The notes beneath the pieces are model-generated. The model saw only the letters and a program-made list of their open reading frames with translations, ran no database searches and was not told the DNA's origin. A stretch of 20,831 nucleotides of DNA from a virus: positions 1-20,831 of IMG/VR virus record IMGVR_UViG_3300009164_003768. One strand, 5' to 3'. Below are positions 7,436-14,201 of the stretch, piece after piece. The stretch's first letter is position 1. The number at the start of each line of letters is the position of its first letter. The position numbers and the translations under genes are program-made.

Positions 7436-8021
7436 TTTAGAAATTGCTTGTTCTGGAACACTAAAAAAGTTTCAAGATGCCGGGGCAGAAATTATTTCTG
7501 TTTTAACTGTTAAACCTAGTGCAGAAGTAAATGTAAATCGTAGTCAGGTTATAGTTAACCAAGAACTATCTAATAGTTATGCATTATCTAAATTTGAACT
7601 TAGAGTTTTTAACACAAATTTACATAATAATGGTAGACCAAATCTAGTATGTGATAATAATACCATGACTGAGTTAAGTAAACTAATTGATAGTTGTGAC
7701 CTTGCCATAATACCTAATCCCGAAGATTATCATCAGGACCACAAAACTACATATAAACTAGTATGGCCGTTACTACAAAAACGTGCCAAAGAAGTTTGGA
7801 CCATGACTAGTTGGCCTTACTCATATCAACATAAAACAAATTCATCTAATATATACATTGGAATAGATTGGGAATTTAAAAAAAGCCTACTACAATGTTA
7901 TAGTAGCTATATCACTAATGATAAATTAAATCAAATTAAAAATCTTTCAAAAGTATACGGAGATAAATCCGGTAATAAAGATGCTGAGGCATTCACACTA
8001 TTATACAAATATGTCAGCTAA
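7401..8021 (+). CDS. PIG-L/LmbE-family deacetylase
   Basis: A zinc-dependent N-deacetylase of the family that removes acetyl groups from GlcNAc-type sugars. The zinc-binding motifs are complete: PHPDDLE (H9, D11, D12) and H111-Q-D-H114. At 206 residues it is a normal length for the family. ATG 7401 is preferred to 7377 because MKIITISPHPDD places the first strand directly at the N-terminus as usual. It overlaps the epimerase by 35 nt and the next gene by 11 nt. Lying between an epimerase and an aminotransferase, it probably deacetylates an amino sugar or nucleotide sugar in the same pathway; this is inferred from context. Confidence 0.88.
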   Translation: MKIITISPHPDDLEIACSGTLKKFQDAGAEIISVLTVKPSAEVNVNRSQVIVNQELSNSYALSKFELRVFNTNLHNNGRPNLVCDNNTMTELSKLIDSCDLAIIPNPEDYHQDHKTTYKLVWPLLQKRAKEVWTMTSWPYSYQHKTNSSNIYIGIDWEFKKSLLQCYSSYITNDKLNQIKNLSKVYGDKSGNKDAEAFTLLYKYVS

Positions 8022-9054
8022 GATTACACTTTTTCAAACTGATAGAGTTTGGTCTCAGGTTCGTGATGAAGTATTTTCGTTAACGGATCATTATCATAAA
8101 TCGGGCATTGCTCAAAACGGTGAACCTGCGTTGTTATTAGAAACCGAACTGTGTAAAAGATTTAATAGAAAATACTGTGTAGTTACAGGTAGTTGCACCG
8201 ACGCATTAGACCTTGCGTTACAAGCATTGAAGTTACCTAAAAATGCTAAAGTGGCTGTGGGTAATTATACATTTACGGCTACTGCACATGCGGTAGTTCG
8301 TGCAGGTTATCAAGTAGTACCAGTAGATGTAACAGAAAATTATACAATCGATGTTGATAAAATTAATAATGTAGATGCAGTTATGCCAATTGATATTTTT
8401 GGTAATATGAGTAATTGGAATAAATTAAATCAATTGAATATTCCAGTTGTCAATGATGCAGCACAAAGTTTAGAAAGTCATAATGGAATTAGTTATAGTG
8501 CAAGTAATGGTTTAGTAAGTTGTGTGAGTTTTAGCCCCAGTAAGACTATTTCTAGTTGGGGTTCGGGCGGAGCATTGTTAACAGATAATAAAGATATAGC
8601 TAATTTATGCAGATTATTACGTATACATGGAAAGATACGCAATGATGATATTTCAGTTGGTGCTGGATTAAACAGTATAATGTCAACCATGGAAGTAGCT
8701 GCGGTACTAGTTGGACTTAAGTATTCTGCTCAATGGCAAGATCGCAGAACTAAGATTAGTGAATATGTAATATCTAATTGTAAATTTAAATCTGCCAACG
8801 ATCCTTTGATAAAAAACACATATCATAAATTAGTATTTCAAAGTGATAATCGTGACCAAGTTGTACAAGAATTAAATAACAAAGAGATTGGTGCTATTGT
8901 TCATTATCGCAAGACTATAAATGATGAATCTATCTACACTACAGGAAATTCTTTTCCAGTAAGTGATAGATTAAAATCTATAAGTTTTACTGTGCCTAAT
9001 CAGCATACATTAACAGATTTAGAAGTAGAAAGAATAGTAGAGGAATTAAAATGA
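8011..9054 (+). CDS. DegT/DnrJ/EryC1/StrS-family sugar aminotransferase
   Basis: A PLP-dependent enzyme that transfers an amino group to a keto-sugar nucleotide. Visible signs are VVTGSCTDALDLAL (cofactor phosphate binding), PIDIFGN, D149-A-A-Q-S (pyridine-ring aspartate), and the Schiff-base lysine K178 in SFSPSKTISSWGSGGAL. The length (347 residues from ATG 8011) is a little below the common 360-400. ATG 8011 is preferred to 7981 because the additional ten residues encode no family sequence and would deepen the overlap. It overlaps the next epimerase by 4 nt (ATGA). The partner ketosugar could come from either flanking SDR enzyme. Confidence 0.9.
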   Translation: MSAKITLFQTDRVWSQVRDEVFSLTDHYHKSGIAQNGEPALLLETELCKRFNRKYCVVTGSCTDALDLALQALKLPKNAKVAVGNYTFTATAHAVVRAGYQVVPVDVTENYTIDVDKINNVDAVMPIDIFGNMSNWNKLNQLNIPVVNDAAQSLESHNGISYSASNGLVSCVSFSPSKTISSWGSGGALLTDNKDIANLCRLLRIHGKIRNDDISVGAGLNSIMSTMEVAAVLVGLKYSAQWQDRRTKISEYVISNCKFKSANDPLIKNTYHKLVFQSDNRDQVVQELNNKEIGAIVHYRKTINDESIYTTGNSFPVSDRLKSISFTVPNQHTLTDLEVERIVEELK

Positions 9055-10019
9055 AAGTATTAATTTTAGGAGGGCACGGATTTATTGGTCATCATGTTGC
9101 TCGTCAAATGACAGAACTAGGTCACCATATTATAACAATTGATATACACCACCAATATGGTGAATATCAAAATTGGGAATATGATCCAGTGATGCAACAA
9201 CGTATTAGTTATATGGGTGTACATGAACATCATCAAGGTGACGTTTGCGATACTGCATTTATGAATACGGTATTTGATATATCTAGACCAGATGTAGTAA
9301 TTGATCTTGCTACATATCCCAATGCTAAAATGGTTAAGAAAAATGTTGTAGATGCTACCACTAATATGGTTGCAGCTACTGCCATTGCACTAGATTTATG
9401 TGTTAAGTATAATGTCAAACGTTTTGTACTAGCAAGTAGCAGTATGGTATATGGAGACTTTGATGCATTCAATGGAGCCCCAAATGAAGATGCAGTGTGT
9501 AATCCACTGACGCTTTACGGTAGCTATAAGTTACAATGTGAACGTATGTGCAAAATTTGGCATCATGAACATGGATTAGAATATGTATTATTGCGTCCTA
9601 GTGCTTTATACGGTACCCGAGACATGGTGGTGCGTGTCATAAGTAAAATGACTGTATCCGCATTGAAGACAGGTAAAATGATTGTCAATGGTCCAGATAA
9701 TAAACTAGATTTTAGTTATGTAACTGATGTTGCTGGTGCGTTTACTCAGGCAGCAATACATCCAAACGCTGCAAATCAAATCTTTAATTGTACCCGCAAC
9801 AATGGTCGTAAAATTATTGAGGCAGCTGAATTAATAAATGGTCGTATTCCAAGCAAAATAGTTATAGAACCACATGATATATTTTATCCAAATCGTGATA
9901 CATTGGATAGTAGTAGAATGGTCAGTATGACTGATTGGCGCCCCTCGGTTGATATTGAGCAGGGTATACCTGCTTACTTAGATTGGTTCTTGTTACAAGA
10001 ATTTTTGAATAAATTCTAA
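9051..10019 (+). CDS. NAD-dependent epimerase/dehydratase, extended SDR family (copy 2)
   Basis: A 322-residue enzyme with Rossmann motif GGHGFIG (residues 7-13), SSSMVYGDF, catalytic Y156-x3-K160 (YGSYK), RPSALYGT and LDFSYVTDVAG. It shares long stretches of the same motif order with the epimerase at 6416-7435 (identical SSSMVYGDF, RVISK and NG..LDF), so the two are duplicates that diverged, possibly to act on successive intermediates. It closes the overlapping block; a 17-nt AT-only gap follows. Substrate and reaction direction are unknown. Confidence 0.9.
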   Translation: MKVLILGGHGFIGHHVARQMTELGHHIITIDIHHQYGEYQNWEYDPVMQQRISYMGVHEHHQGDVCDTAFMNTVFDISRPDVVIDLATYPNAKMVKKNVVDATTNMVAATAIALDLCVKYNVKRFVLASSSMVYGDFDAFNGAPNEDAVCNPLTLYGSYKLQCERMCKIWHHEHGLEYVLLRPSALYGTRDMVVRVISKMTVSALKTGKMIVNGPDNKLDFSYVTDVAGAFTQAAIHPNAANQIFNCTRNNGRKIIEAAELINGRIPSKIVIEPHDIFYPNRDTLDSSRMVSMTDWRPSVDIEQGIPAYLDWFLLQEFLNKF

Positions 10020-10036
10020 TAAAATAATATTATATT

Positions 10037-11299
10037 ATGGATGAATCAAATAAAAGTTTTTGTGTGATGCCTTGGATTAATGTATCATCACATACCGATG
10101 GTTCAGCAAGATTGTGTTGTGTATCGGATGATTTTATTAAAAAAAACGATGGTACTAAATTTAATTTAGGCTACGACAAACTTGAAGATATTATAAATTC
10201 TGATAGTTATAAAAAAATTAGACAGGACATGATAGATGGAAAATCTATTGAAGGTTGTTATAAATGCTACGATGCTGAAAATAACAACGGCAGGAGCCAT
10301 AGGCAAAATTATAACACATCATGGAAAAGTGATCCTGACTTCTTTCAAAAGTATAAAAAATCATTAAATAATAAAAATGAAATAGAAAACACCGTTCAAT
10401 ATTTTGATTTGCGTTTTGGAAATTTATGTAATTTAGCATGTAGAAGTTGTTATTCAGGCGCAAGTAGCCAGTTTAATGAAGAAGTAAAAGAACTGCAAGA
10501 AACTCAACCTGCTATTTCAAAATTTCATGGAATAATTAAAGAATCACTTAATGAATGGTACAACACTGATATTTTTGATAAAAACATTAACGATAATCTA
10601 TCTACATTAAGACAATATTATTGTGTGGGAGGAGAGCCCACACTAATAGATAAAAATTATGAAATTTTAAAAAGCATGGTTGATTCGGGGCATAGTAAAC
10701 ATGTAGTATTAGTATTAAATTCAAATATGACTAATACCAAAAAAGATTTTTATGCATTCTTTAAGCATTTTAAAAAGGTTGATATCCTTGCAAGTATTGA
10801 CGGAGTTAATGAAATGCAAGAGTATCTAAGATATCCCAGCAGCTGGAAACAAGTTTCAAATAATCTGATTAAAGTAATAGATATGCAATTGCCTAATTTA
10901 TTTGTCTTTTTAACTCCTGTTATACAAAAAACAAATTTAGAATATATTACTGAACTGTTTGAATTTGCAGAAACTATTAATAGAAAATATGAAAAATCTA
11001 TAGTAAAAATTTCACCTACAATTTTGATGGATCCGCCATATTTAGATTTAATGTATTTGCCATTAGAATACAAAATTAAATGTTGGGAAAAAATACAAGA
11101 ATGGATTAATAATTCTTGCAAATATCAATCGCCGGTGTTTCACAAGCAATTAGAAACTATAAAAACTAAATGTTTTACTGAAGTAAACTACCAAGAAAAT
11201 TTACTTAATTATTTTGAATTTTCTGATATTTTTGATAAAAACAGAAATGAAAAATTGTCGGACATTAACCCAGAACTAAATCAATTTAGAACTAAATAG
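10037..11299 (+). CDS. Twitch-type radical SAM protein
   Basis: A 420-residue radical SAM enzyme. The 4Fe-4S motif is C131-x3-C135-x2-C138 in LCNLACRSCYS, and GGEP (198-201) is the SAM-binding motif. The N-terminal region carries additional cysteines (C9 in CVMPW, C27-C28, and a GCYKCYDAE segment), as in twitch/SPASM-like proteins that hold a second cluster. The N-terminal position of these cysteines is the arrangement I associate with phage and marine twitch-domain proteins. It is AT-rich, has no evident ribosome binding site, and follows the sugar cassette, so it may perform a radical modification of the same product. Substrate unknown. Confidence 0.86.
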   Translation: MDESNKSFCVMPWINVSSHTDGSARLCCVSDDFIKKNDGTKFNLGYDKLEDIINSDSYKKIRQDMIDGKSIEGCYKCYDAENNNGRSHRQNYNTSWKSDPDFFQKYKKSLNNKNEIENTVQYFDLRFGNLCNLACRSCYSGASSQFNEEVKELQETQPAISKFHGIIKESLNEWYNTDIFDKNINDNLSTLRQYYCVGGEPTLIDKNYEILKSMVDSGHSKHVVLVLNSNMTNTKKDFYAFFKHFKKVDILASIDGVNEMQEYLRYPSSWKQVSNNLIKVIDMQLPNLFVFLTPVIQKTNLEYITELFEFAETINRKYEKSIVKISPTILMDPPYLDLMYLPLEYKIKCWEKIQEWINNSCKYQSPVFHKQLETIKTKCFTEVNYQENLLNYFEFSDIFDKNRNEKLSDINPELNQFRTK

Positions 11300-11800
11300 A
11301 TGATGTGGATCTTATCATATCTTCCCGATTTTATAACTCATATCATCTTTTTTCTAGGGGTAGCCGGAACTATCATAGGATTTTTATTGGGTTTTATTCC
11401 CGGTATAAAACCCTATCAATTTGCTATTCAAGTTATCAGTATTCTAGTATTAAGTTTTGGAATATATTTAGAGGGTGGATTAGCTGAACAAGCTGTTTGG
11501 AAATCAAAAGTAGCAGAACTAGAAGTAAAAATTGCCGGGGCAGAAGTTAAATCAGAAAAGGTAACTACCGAAGTTGTTACTAAGATTCTTACAAAAAAAC
11601 AAATAATTAAAGAAAAGGGTGATGATATAGTACAATATATTGACCGAGAAATTGTCAAATATGATAATACTTGTCCTATCCCAGAAGAAGTAATAAAATC
11701 ACATAATGCAGCGGCAAAAAATGATACTAGTATTCTAGTTCCAGTTGATTTACATAATAAATTAGCTACACCACCAATAATATTGGCGCCAAAGAAATGA
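11300..11800 (+). CDS. Inner-membrane spanin (Rz-like)
   Basis: A 166-residue protein with two hydrophobic segments (about residues 12-33 and 40-57), then a charged, helical, coiled-coil-like periplasmic region (about 60-120), and a CPIPEEVIKSHNAAA segment near the C-terminus typical of Rz-like phage proteins. Inner spanins join an outer-membrane lipoprotein partner to fuse the two membranes and finish lysis. The next gene, overlapping by 4 nt, is exactly such a lipoprotein. Two membrane spans rather than the single span of lambda Rz is a variation. ATG 11300 or 11303 can start it. No holin or endolysin is visible in the window. Confidence 0.78.
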   Translation: MMWILSYLPDFITHIIFFLGVAGTIIGFLLGFIPGIKPYQFAIQVISILVLSFGIYLEGGLAEQAVWKSKVAELEVKIAGAEVKSEKVTTEVVTKILTKKQIIKEKGDDIVQYIDREIVKYDNTCPIPEEVIKSHNAAAKNDTSILVPVDLHNKLATPPIILAPKK

Positions 11801-12069
11801 AAAAACTACTACTATTATCAGTAATATTTTTGTCAGCATGTAGCACAGTTGTTCCTGTAAAACAACAGTTTCCTGCTTTACCTGAAGAATTATCACAAAC
11901 CTGCAAACCTTTAGAGACTATTGAGGGTACAACCACTACATTGAGCAATTTAATGGAAGTTGTAGCAAAAAACTACAGTACAAGACATGAATGTGCAGCA
12001 CAGTTAGAAGCAGTACTTGAGTGGTATAATAAACAGAAGAAGATTTTTGAAGAAGTCAATTCTGACTAA
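11797..12069 (+). CDS. Outer-membrane lipoprotein spanin (Rz1-like)
   Basis: A 90-residue protein with a classic lipoprotein signal: MKK, a hydrophobic core, and the lipobox LSAC with the lipidated cysteine at C15. The mature part starts STVVPV, contains FPALPEELSQTCKPL, and ends in a helical region. It overlaps the inner spanin gene by 4 nt (ATGA), the usual coupled arrangement for separate i-spanin/o-spanin pairs. It would sit in the inner leaflet of the outer membrane, meaning the host is Gram-negative. The pairing supports both calls more strongly than either alone. Confidence 0.8.
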   Translation: MKKLLLLSVIFLSACSTVVPVKQQFPALPEELSQTCKPLETIEGTTTTLSNLMEVVAKNYSTRHECAAQLEAVLEWYNKQKKIFEEVNSD

Positions 12070-12071
12070 TA

Positions 12072-12104
12072 CCTAAATAGTGATAAATACACTATAGTTT
12101 AGGA
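12072..12104 (+). promoter_or_regulatory. T4-type late promoter in the loop of a ribosome-site-sequestering hairpin
   Basis: CCTAAATAGTG (12072-12082) pairs with CACTA (12090-12094) and TTTAGG (12098-12103), giving 11 bp with a 3-nt bulge. The 7-nt loop, 12083-12089, is exactly ATAAATA, the late-promoter core. The 3' arm overlaps the ribosome binding site AGGA (12101-12104) of the gene at 12112. By T4 spacing the late start would be near 12095, leaving out the 5' arm. Pairing is seen in the sequence; function is inferred. Confidence 0.7.
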
Positions 12105-12111
12105 TATAGAG

Positions 12112-12660
12112 ATGACACAAGAAATAATCAATATAGGTGCTCAACCCAATGATGGGGAAGGCGATCCGTTACGTACAGCTTTTGAAAAAGTTAACAATAA
12201 TTTCTCACAGTTATATAGTACAGGATTTTTTACTTCAAGTGCTTATTCTGTTGGATTAACTGCTGATCAAGTTATATTTGAAGCCCCAGTAGAAACATTT
12301 ACACAAGGTATATTTCAAATTAATTCTAATGATACATTATCTACTGATACTGAAAACATCACGTTAAATGTTTCTGTAATCAACGACGGTAGTGGATTGA
12401 AATGGAACGGACACAATACATTGTTTAATGGTAATGTATTAACTGGCTATGACATGGATATAGATATAGTTTCTTCAAATGTTCGCATATTAGTTAATCC
12501 AATCGTAGATACAACAATATTTCATTTTATATCGGCACAAATTACATGGACCGGTGTTCCTGTGCCCGGACTAGTTATTCAAGTTGATGGTTCTATCAAT
12601 ACTGATCTTGACACAGAAAACAATTTCAATTTAGAGACTGAAAATCAAATCACCGTATGA
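12112..12660 (+). CDS. Virion structural protein, tail-fibre/baseplate-like N-terminus
   Basis: The N-terminus MTQEIINIGAQPNDGEGDPL, followed by RTAFEKVNNNFSQLY, is a motif repeatedly found at the start of tail-fibre or baseplate-associated proteins of marine T4-like phages. The remaining residues (about 45-182) are beta-strand-rich with many Asn, Thr, Asp and Val residues, low in Lys and Cys, as in fibre-like or bacterial-surface-like folds. The late-type promoter and switchable ribosome site directly upstream also fit a late virion gene. The exact place in the virion is not determined. It overlaps the next gene by 4 nt. Confidence 0.68.
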   Translation: MTQEIINIGAQPNDGEGDPLRTAFEKVNNNFSQLYSTGFFTSSAYSVGLTADQVIFEAPVETFTQGIFQINSNDTLSTDTENITLNVSVINDGSGLKWNGHNTLFNGNVLTGYDMDIDIVSSNVRILVNPIVDTTIFHFISAQITWTGVPVPGLVIQVDGSINTDLDTENNFNLETENQITV

Positions 12661-13049
12661 GAGCAAAAGAATTCATAACGGAACAACGTGCTGCACTGTC
12701 GGTTGATATTGCTAGAGCGATGCCGGGTACTTATACTATTCCAGGATTACCCAACAGTGATTTCTATAAACAATATCGTTTTGGGGTAGCATTAGCTGGC
12801 GCCCGTGGCCAACTAGAAAGAGAACAAGATAGTATCCCACCTTATAACTTTGAAAAAGAAACTCCATGGGGAGAGAATATGATTGTAAGTTCATACATGG
12901 ACGGTGAGATTGAAAAAGATATTGAATATGCTATGAAAGAAACAGGTGTTCCTGGTACTAAAGTATTAATCAGCACTAAGAAAAGTGAAGAAGCACCGGG
13001 TGTAGATAAAACTAGTCCAGTTAAAGCGTTTAAAGGTTATCCAAAATGA
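12657..13049 (+). CDS. Candidate internal head protein A with capsid-targeting-like N-terminus
   Basis: A 130-residue protein beginning MRAKEFITE-Q, which closely resembles the T4 capsid-targeting propeptide (MKTYxEFIAE-A) that the prohead protease gp21 removes after an (L/I)-x-E site; here ITE would fit that rule. The rest is polar, with YRFGVALAGARG in the middle, DGEIEKDIEYAMKETG later, and a C-terminal VKAFKGYPK. It is a divergent tandem paralogue of the next gene, sharing MRA-x-EF, the middle pattern, and the FKGY end. It is co-translated with the preceding structural gene (ATGA overlap). The head-protein reading is inferred from the N-terminus and context; no database-confirmed function is claimed. 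Confidence 0.6.
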   Translation: MRAKEFITEQRAALSVDIARAMPGTYTIPGLPNSDFYKQYRFGVALAGARGQLEREQDSIPPYNFEKETPWGENMIVSSYMDGEIEKDIEYAMKETGVPGTKVLISTKKSEEAPGVDKTSPVKAFKGYPK

Positions 13050-13423
13050 GAGCAAGTGAATTTTTAAGTGAACAACGCACAATTGGTACACCCACCAAGC
13101 GCCAATCCTTCGCTATGCGTGGATTACATAAGTTTCGTGATCCGGGCGGATATGACCGCACCTATGAATTGAATCGTATTATGATGGCTGTTGCTAGCGC
13201 AGACGGAACTACTCCGTTAGAAATAGATGCGGAAACGTGGAGCGGTCGTTATAATACAGCACATCCATATACCGACATAGAATCAAAAATGCTCAAACAA
13301 GCATATAAAGCAGTGGGTAGTGACATTGTAGATTTGAATCACGGGGATGATGAAAGCACAGAATTACCGGATACAAACGTTCAAAGTATAGCAAAGCCTT
13401 TTAAAGGTTACAAAAGAAAATAA
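13046..13423 (+). CDS. Candidate internal head protein B, tandem paralogue of the preceding gene
   Basis: A 125-residue protein beginning MRASEFLSE-Q, again a match to the EF(I/L)x-E propeptide pattern of T4 internal proteins. It contains LHKFRDPGGYDRTYELNRIM, an ASADG turn, a W-S-G-RYNTAHPYT segment and DIESKMLKQAYKAVG, and ends KPFKGYKRK. I recognise the central segment from conserved unknowns of marine phages. It overlaps its paralogue by 4 nt; both would be made together from the late transcript. Cleavage would leave a mature protein of about 116 residues. Function inferred. Confidence 0.6.
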   Translation: MRASEFLSEQRTIGTPTKRQSFAMRGLHKFRDPGGYDRTYELNRIMMAVASADGTTPLEIDAETWSGRYNTAHPYTDIESKMLKQAYKAVGSDIVDLNHGDDESTELPDTNVQSIAKPFKGYKRK

Positions 13424-13434
13424 TCAGAGTATCA

Positions 13435-13471
13435 AATCCTAGAATAAGTAATTATAACAAATTACAGGATT
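13435..13471 (+). promoter_or_regulatory. Hairpin covering the methyltransferase ribosome site, with a late-promoter-like loop
   Basis: AATCCT (13435-13440) pairs with AGGATT (13466-13471), and GTAATT (13448-13453) with AATTAC (13460-13465). A 7-nt bulge separates the arms and the loop is ATAACA. The AGGA of the outer 3' arm is the only ribosome binding site for ATG 13476. TATAACAA (13453-13460) matches the late consensus TATAAATA at six of eight positions, and would start a transcript near 13466. Confidence 0.55.
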
Positions 13472-13475
13472 CTGA

Positions 13476-14174
13476 ATGCTTATTGATATTAACCAAACAC
13501 TAGATTTAATTAAACTTAAATTTTACAACGAGTGGCTATACACCGCACATATATATGACGAAGGTGATAGCGAAATGCACAGGGGTCTAACTGAAACTGT
13601 AGTTAAACAATACATTGATCCATTAAATCTTTCAAAAGATAGTAAAATATTAGATTTAGGATGTGGCCCGGGCTATTTCTTAGATGAGATGAAGTCACGT
13701 GGTTATACTGATTTAACTGGTGTAACATTAAGTCCAGGTGATATCAAAGTATGTGAGGATAAAGGACATACTATTAAAAAGTATGATTTGAGTTTTCTTC
13801 CACAAAGTGAAGGTTACTATGATGAAAGTGTAGATTTCTTATTCTTACGTCACGCATTAGAGCATAGTCCATATCCTATCTTTAGTCTAATGGAATACAA
13901 TCGTGTTCTTAAACAATTTGGTAAGATTTATATTGAAGTCCCGCAGCCAGGATGTGAAAGACGGCATGAAACTAATCTAAATCACTATAGTATTTTGGGG
14001 CAAGATCAATTAGCCGCACTAATTGTACGCACTGGATTCAATATTGATAAGTTTGAAAACTTTGAGTTTGATATAGAATTTCCTGACCCGGACGATAGTG
14101 AAAAGAAAATCACCGCAAGAGAAAAATTCTACTGTATCGTTGCTACCAAGCAAAGACCATTAGATATCAAATAA
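13476..14174 (+). CDS. SAM-dependent methyltransferase, class I
   Basis: A 232-residue protein with the SAM-binding glycine motif ILDLGCGPGYF (from residue 58), an acidic end of the second strand near KYDLSF, and LRHALEHSPYP in the post-motif region, typical of class I methyltransferases acting on small molecules, sugars or lipids. The C-terminus (EFPDPDDSEKKITAREKF) is acidic and polar. No target-recognition domain of DNA methyltransferases and no DPPY/NPPY motif are seen, so DNA methylation is unlikely. It could methylate the sugar made by the upstream cassette, but it is separated from it by spanin and virion genes. Its ribosome site sits in a hairpin. Confidence 0.82.
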   Translation: MLIDINQTLDLIKLKFYNEWLYTAHIYDEGDSEMHRGLTETVVKQYIDPLNLSKDSKILDLGCGPGYFLDEMKSRGYTDLTGVTLSPGDIKVCEDKGHTIKKYDLSFLPQSEGYYDESVDFLFLRHALEHSPYPIFSLMEYNRVLKQFGKIYIEVPQPGCERRHETNLNHYSILGQDQLAALIVRTGFNIDKFENFEFDIEFPDPDDSEKKITAREKFYCIVATKQRPLDIK

Positions 14175-14180
14175 TTTGTA

Positions 14181-14201
14181 ATAAATACTCATTATGAGTA
14201 T
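14181..14201 (+). promoter_or_regulatory. Late promoter and start-codon hairpin in front of the terminase gene
   Basis: ATAAATAC at 14181-14188 matches the late-promoter core and places the expected transcript start at about 14193, one base before ATG 14194. ATACTCA (14185-14191) and TGAGTAT (14195-14201) form a 7-bp stem around TTA, so the start codon lies at the loop/stem border in read-through RNA. No Shine-Dalgarno sequence precedes the ATG. Confidence 0.62.

Noticed and set aside
7981-8010. ATG 7981 as start of the aminotransferase
   Set aside because: The additional residues derive from the overlapping deacetylase codons and do not look like the family.
10750-11121. Minus-strand 123-codon frame in the radical SAM gene
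   Set aside because: Antisense to a clear enzyme, Ile/Ser/Phe-rich by AT bias only.
13476-14174. DNA methyltransferase of a restriction-modification system
   Set aside because: No DPPY/NPPY or target-recognition segments and no restriction enzyme nearby; a small-molecule class I enzyme fits better.
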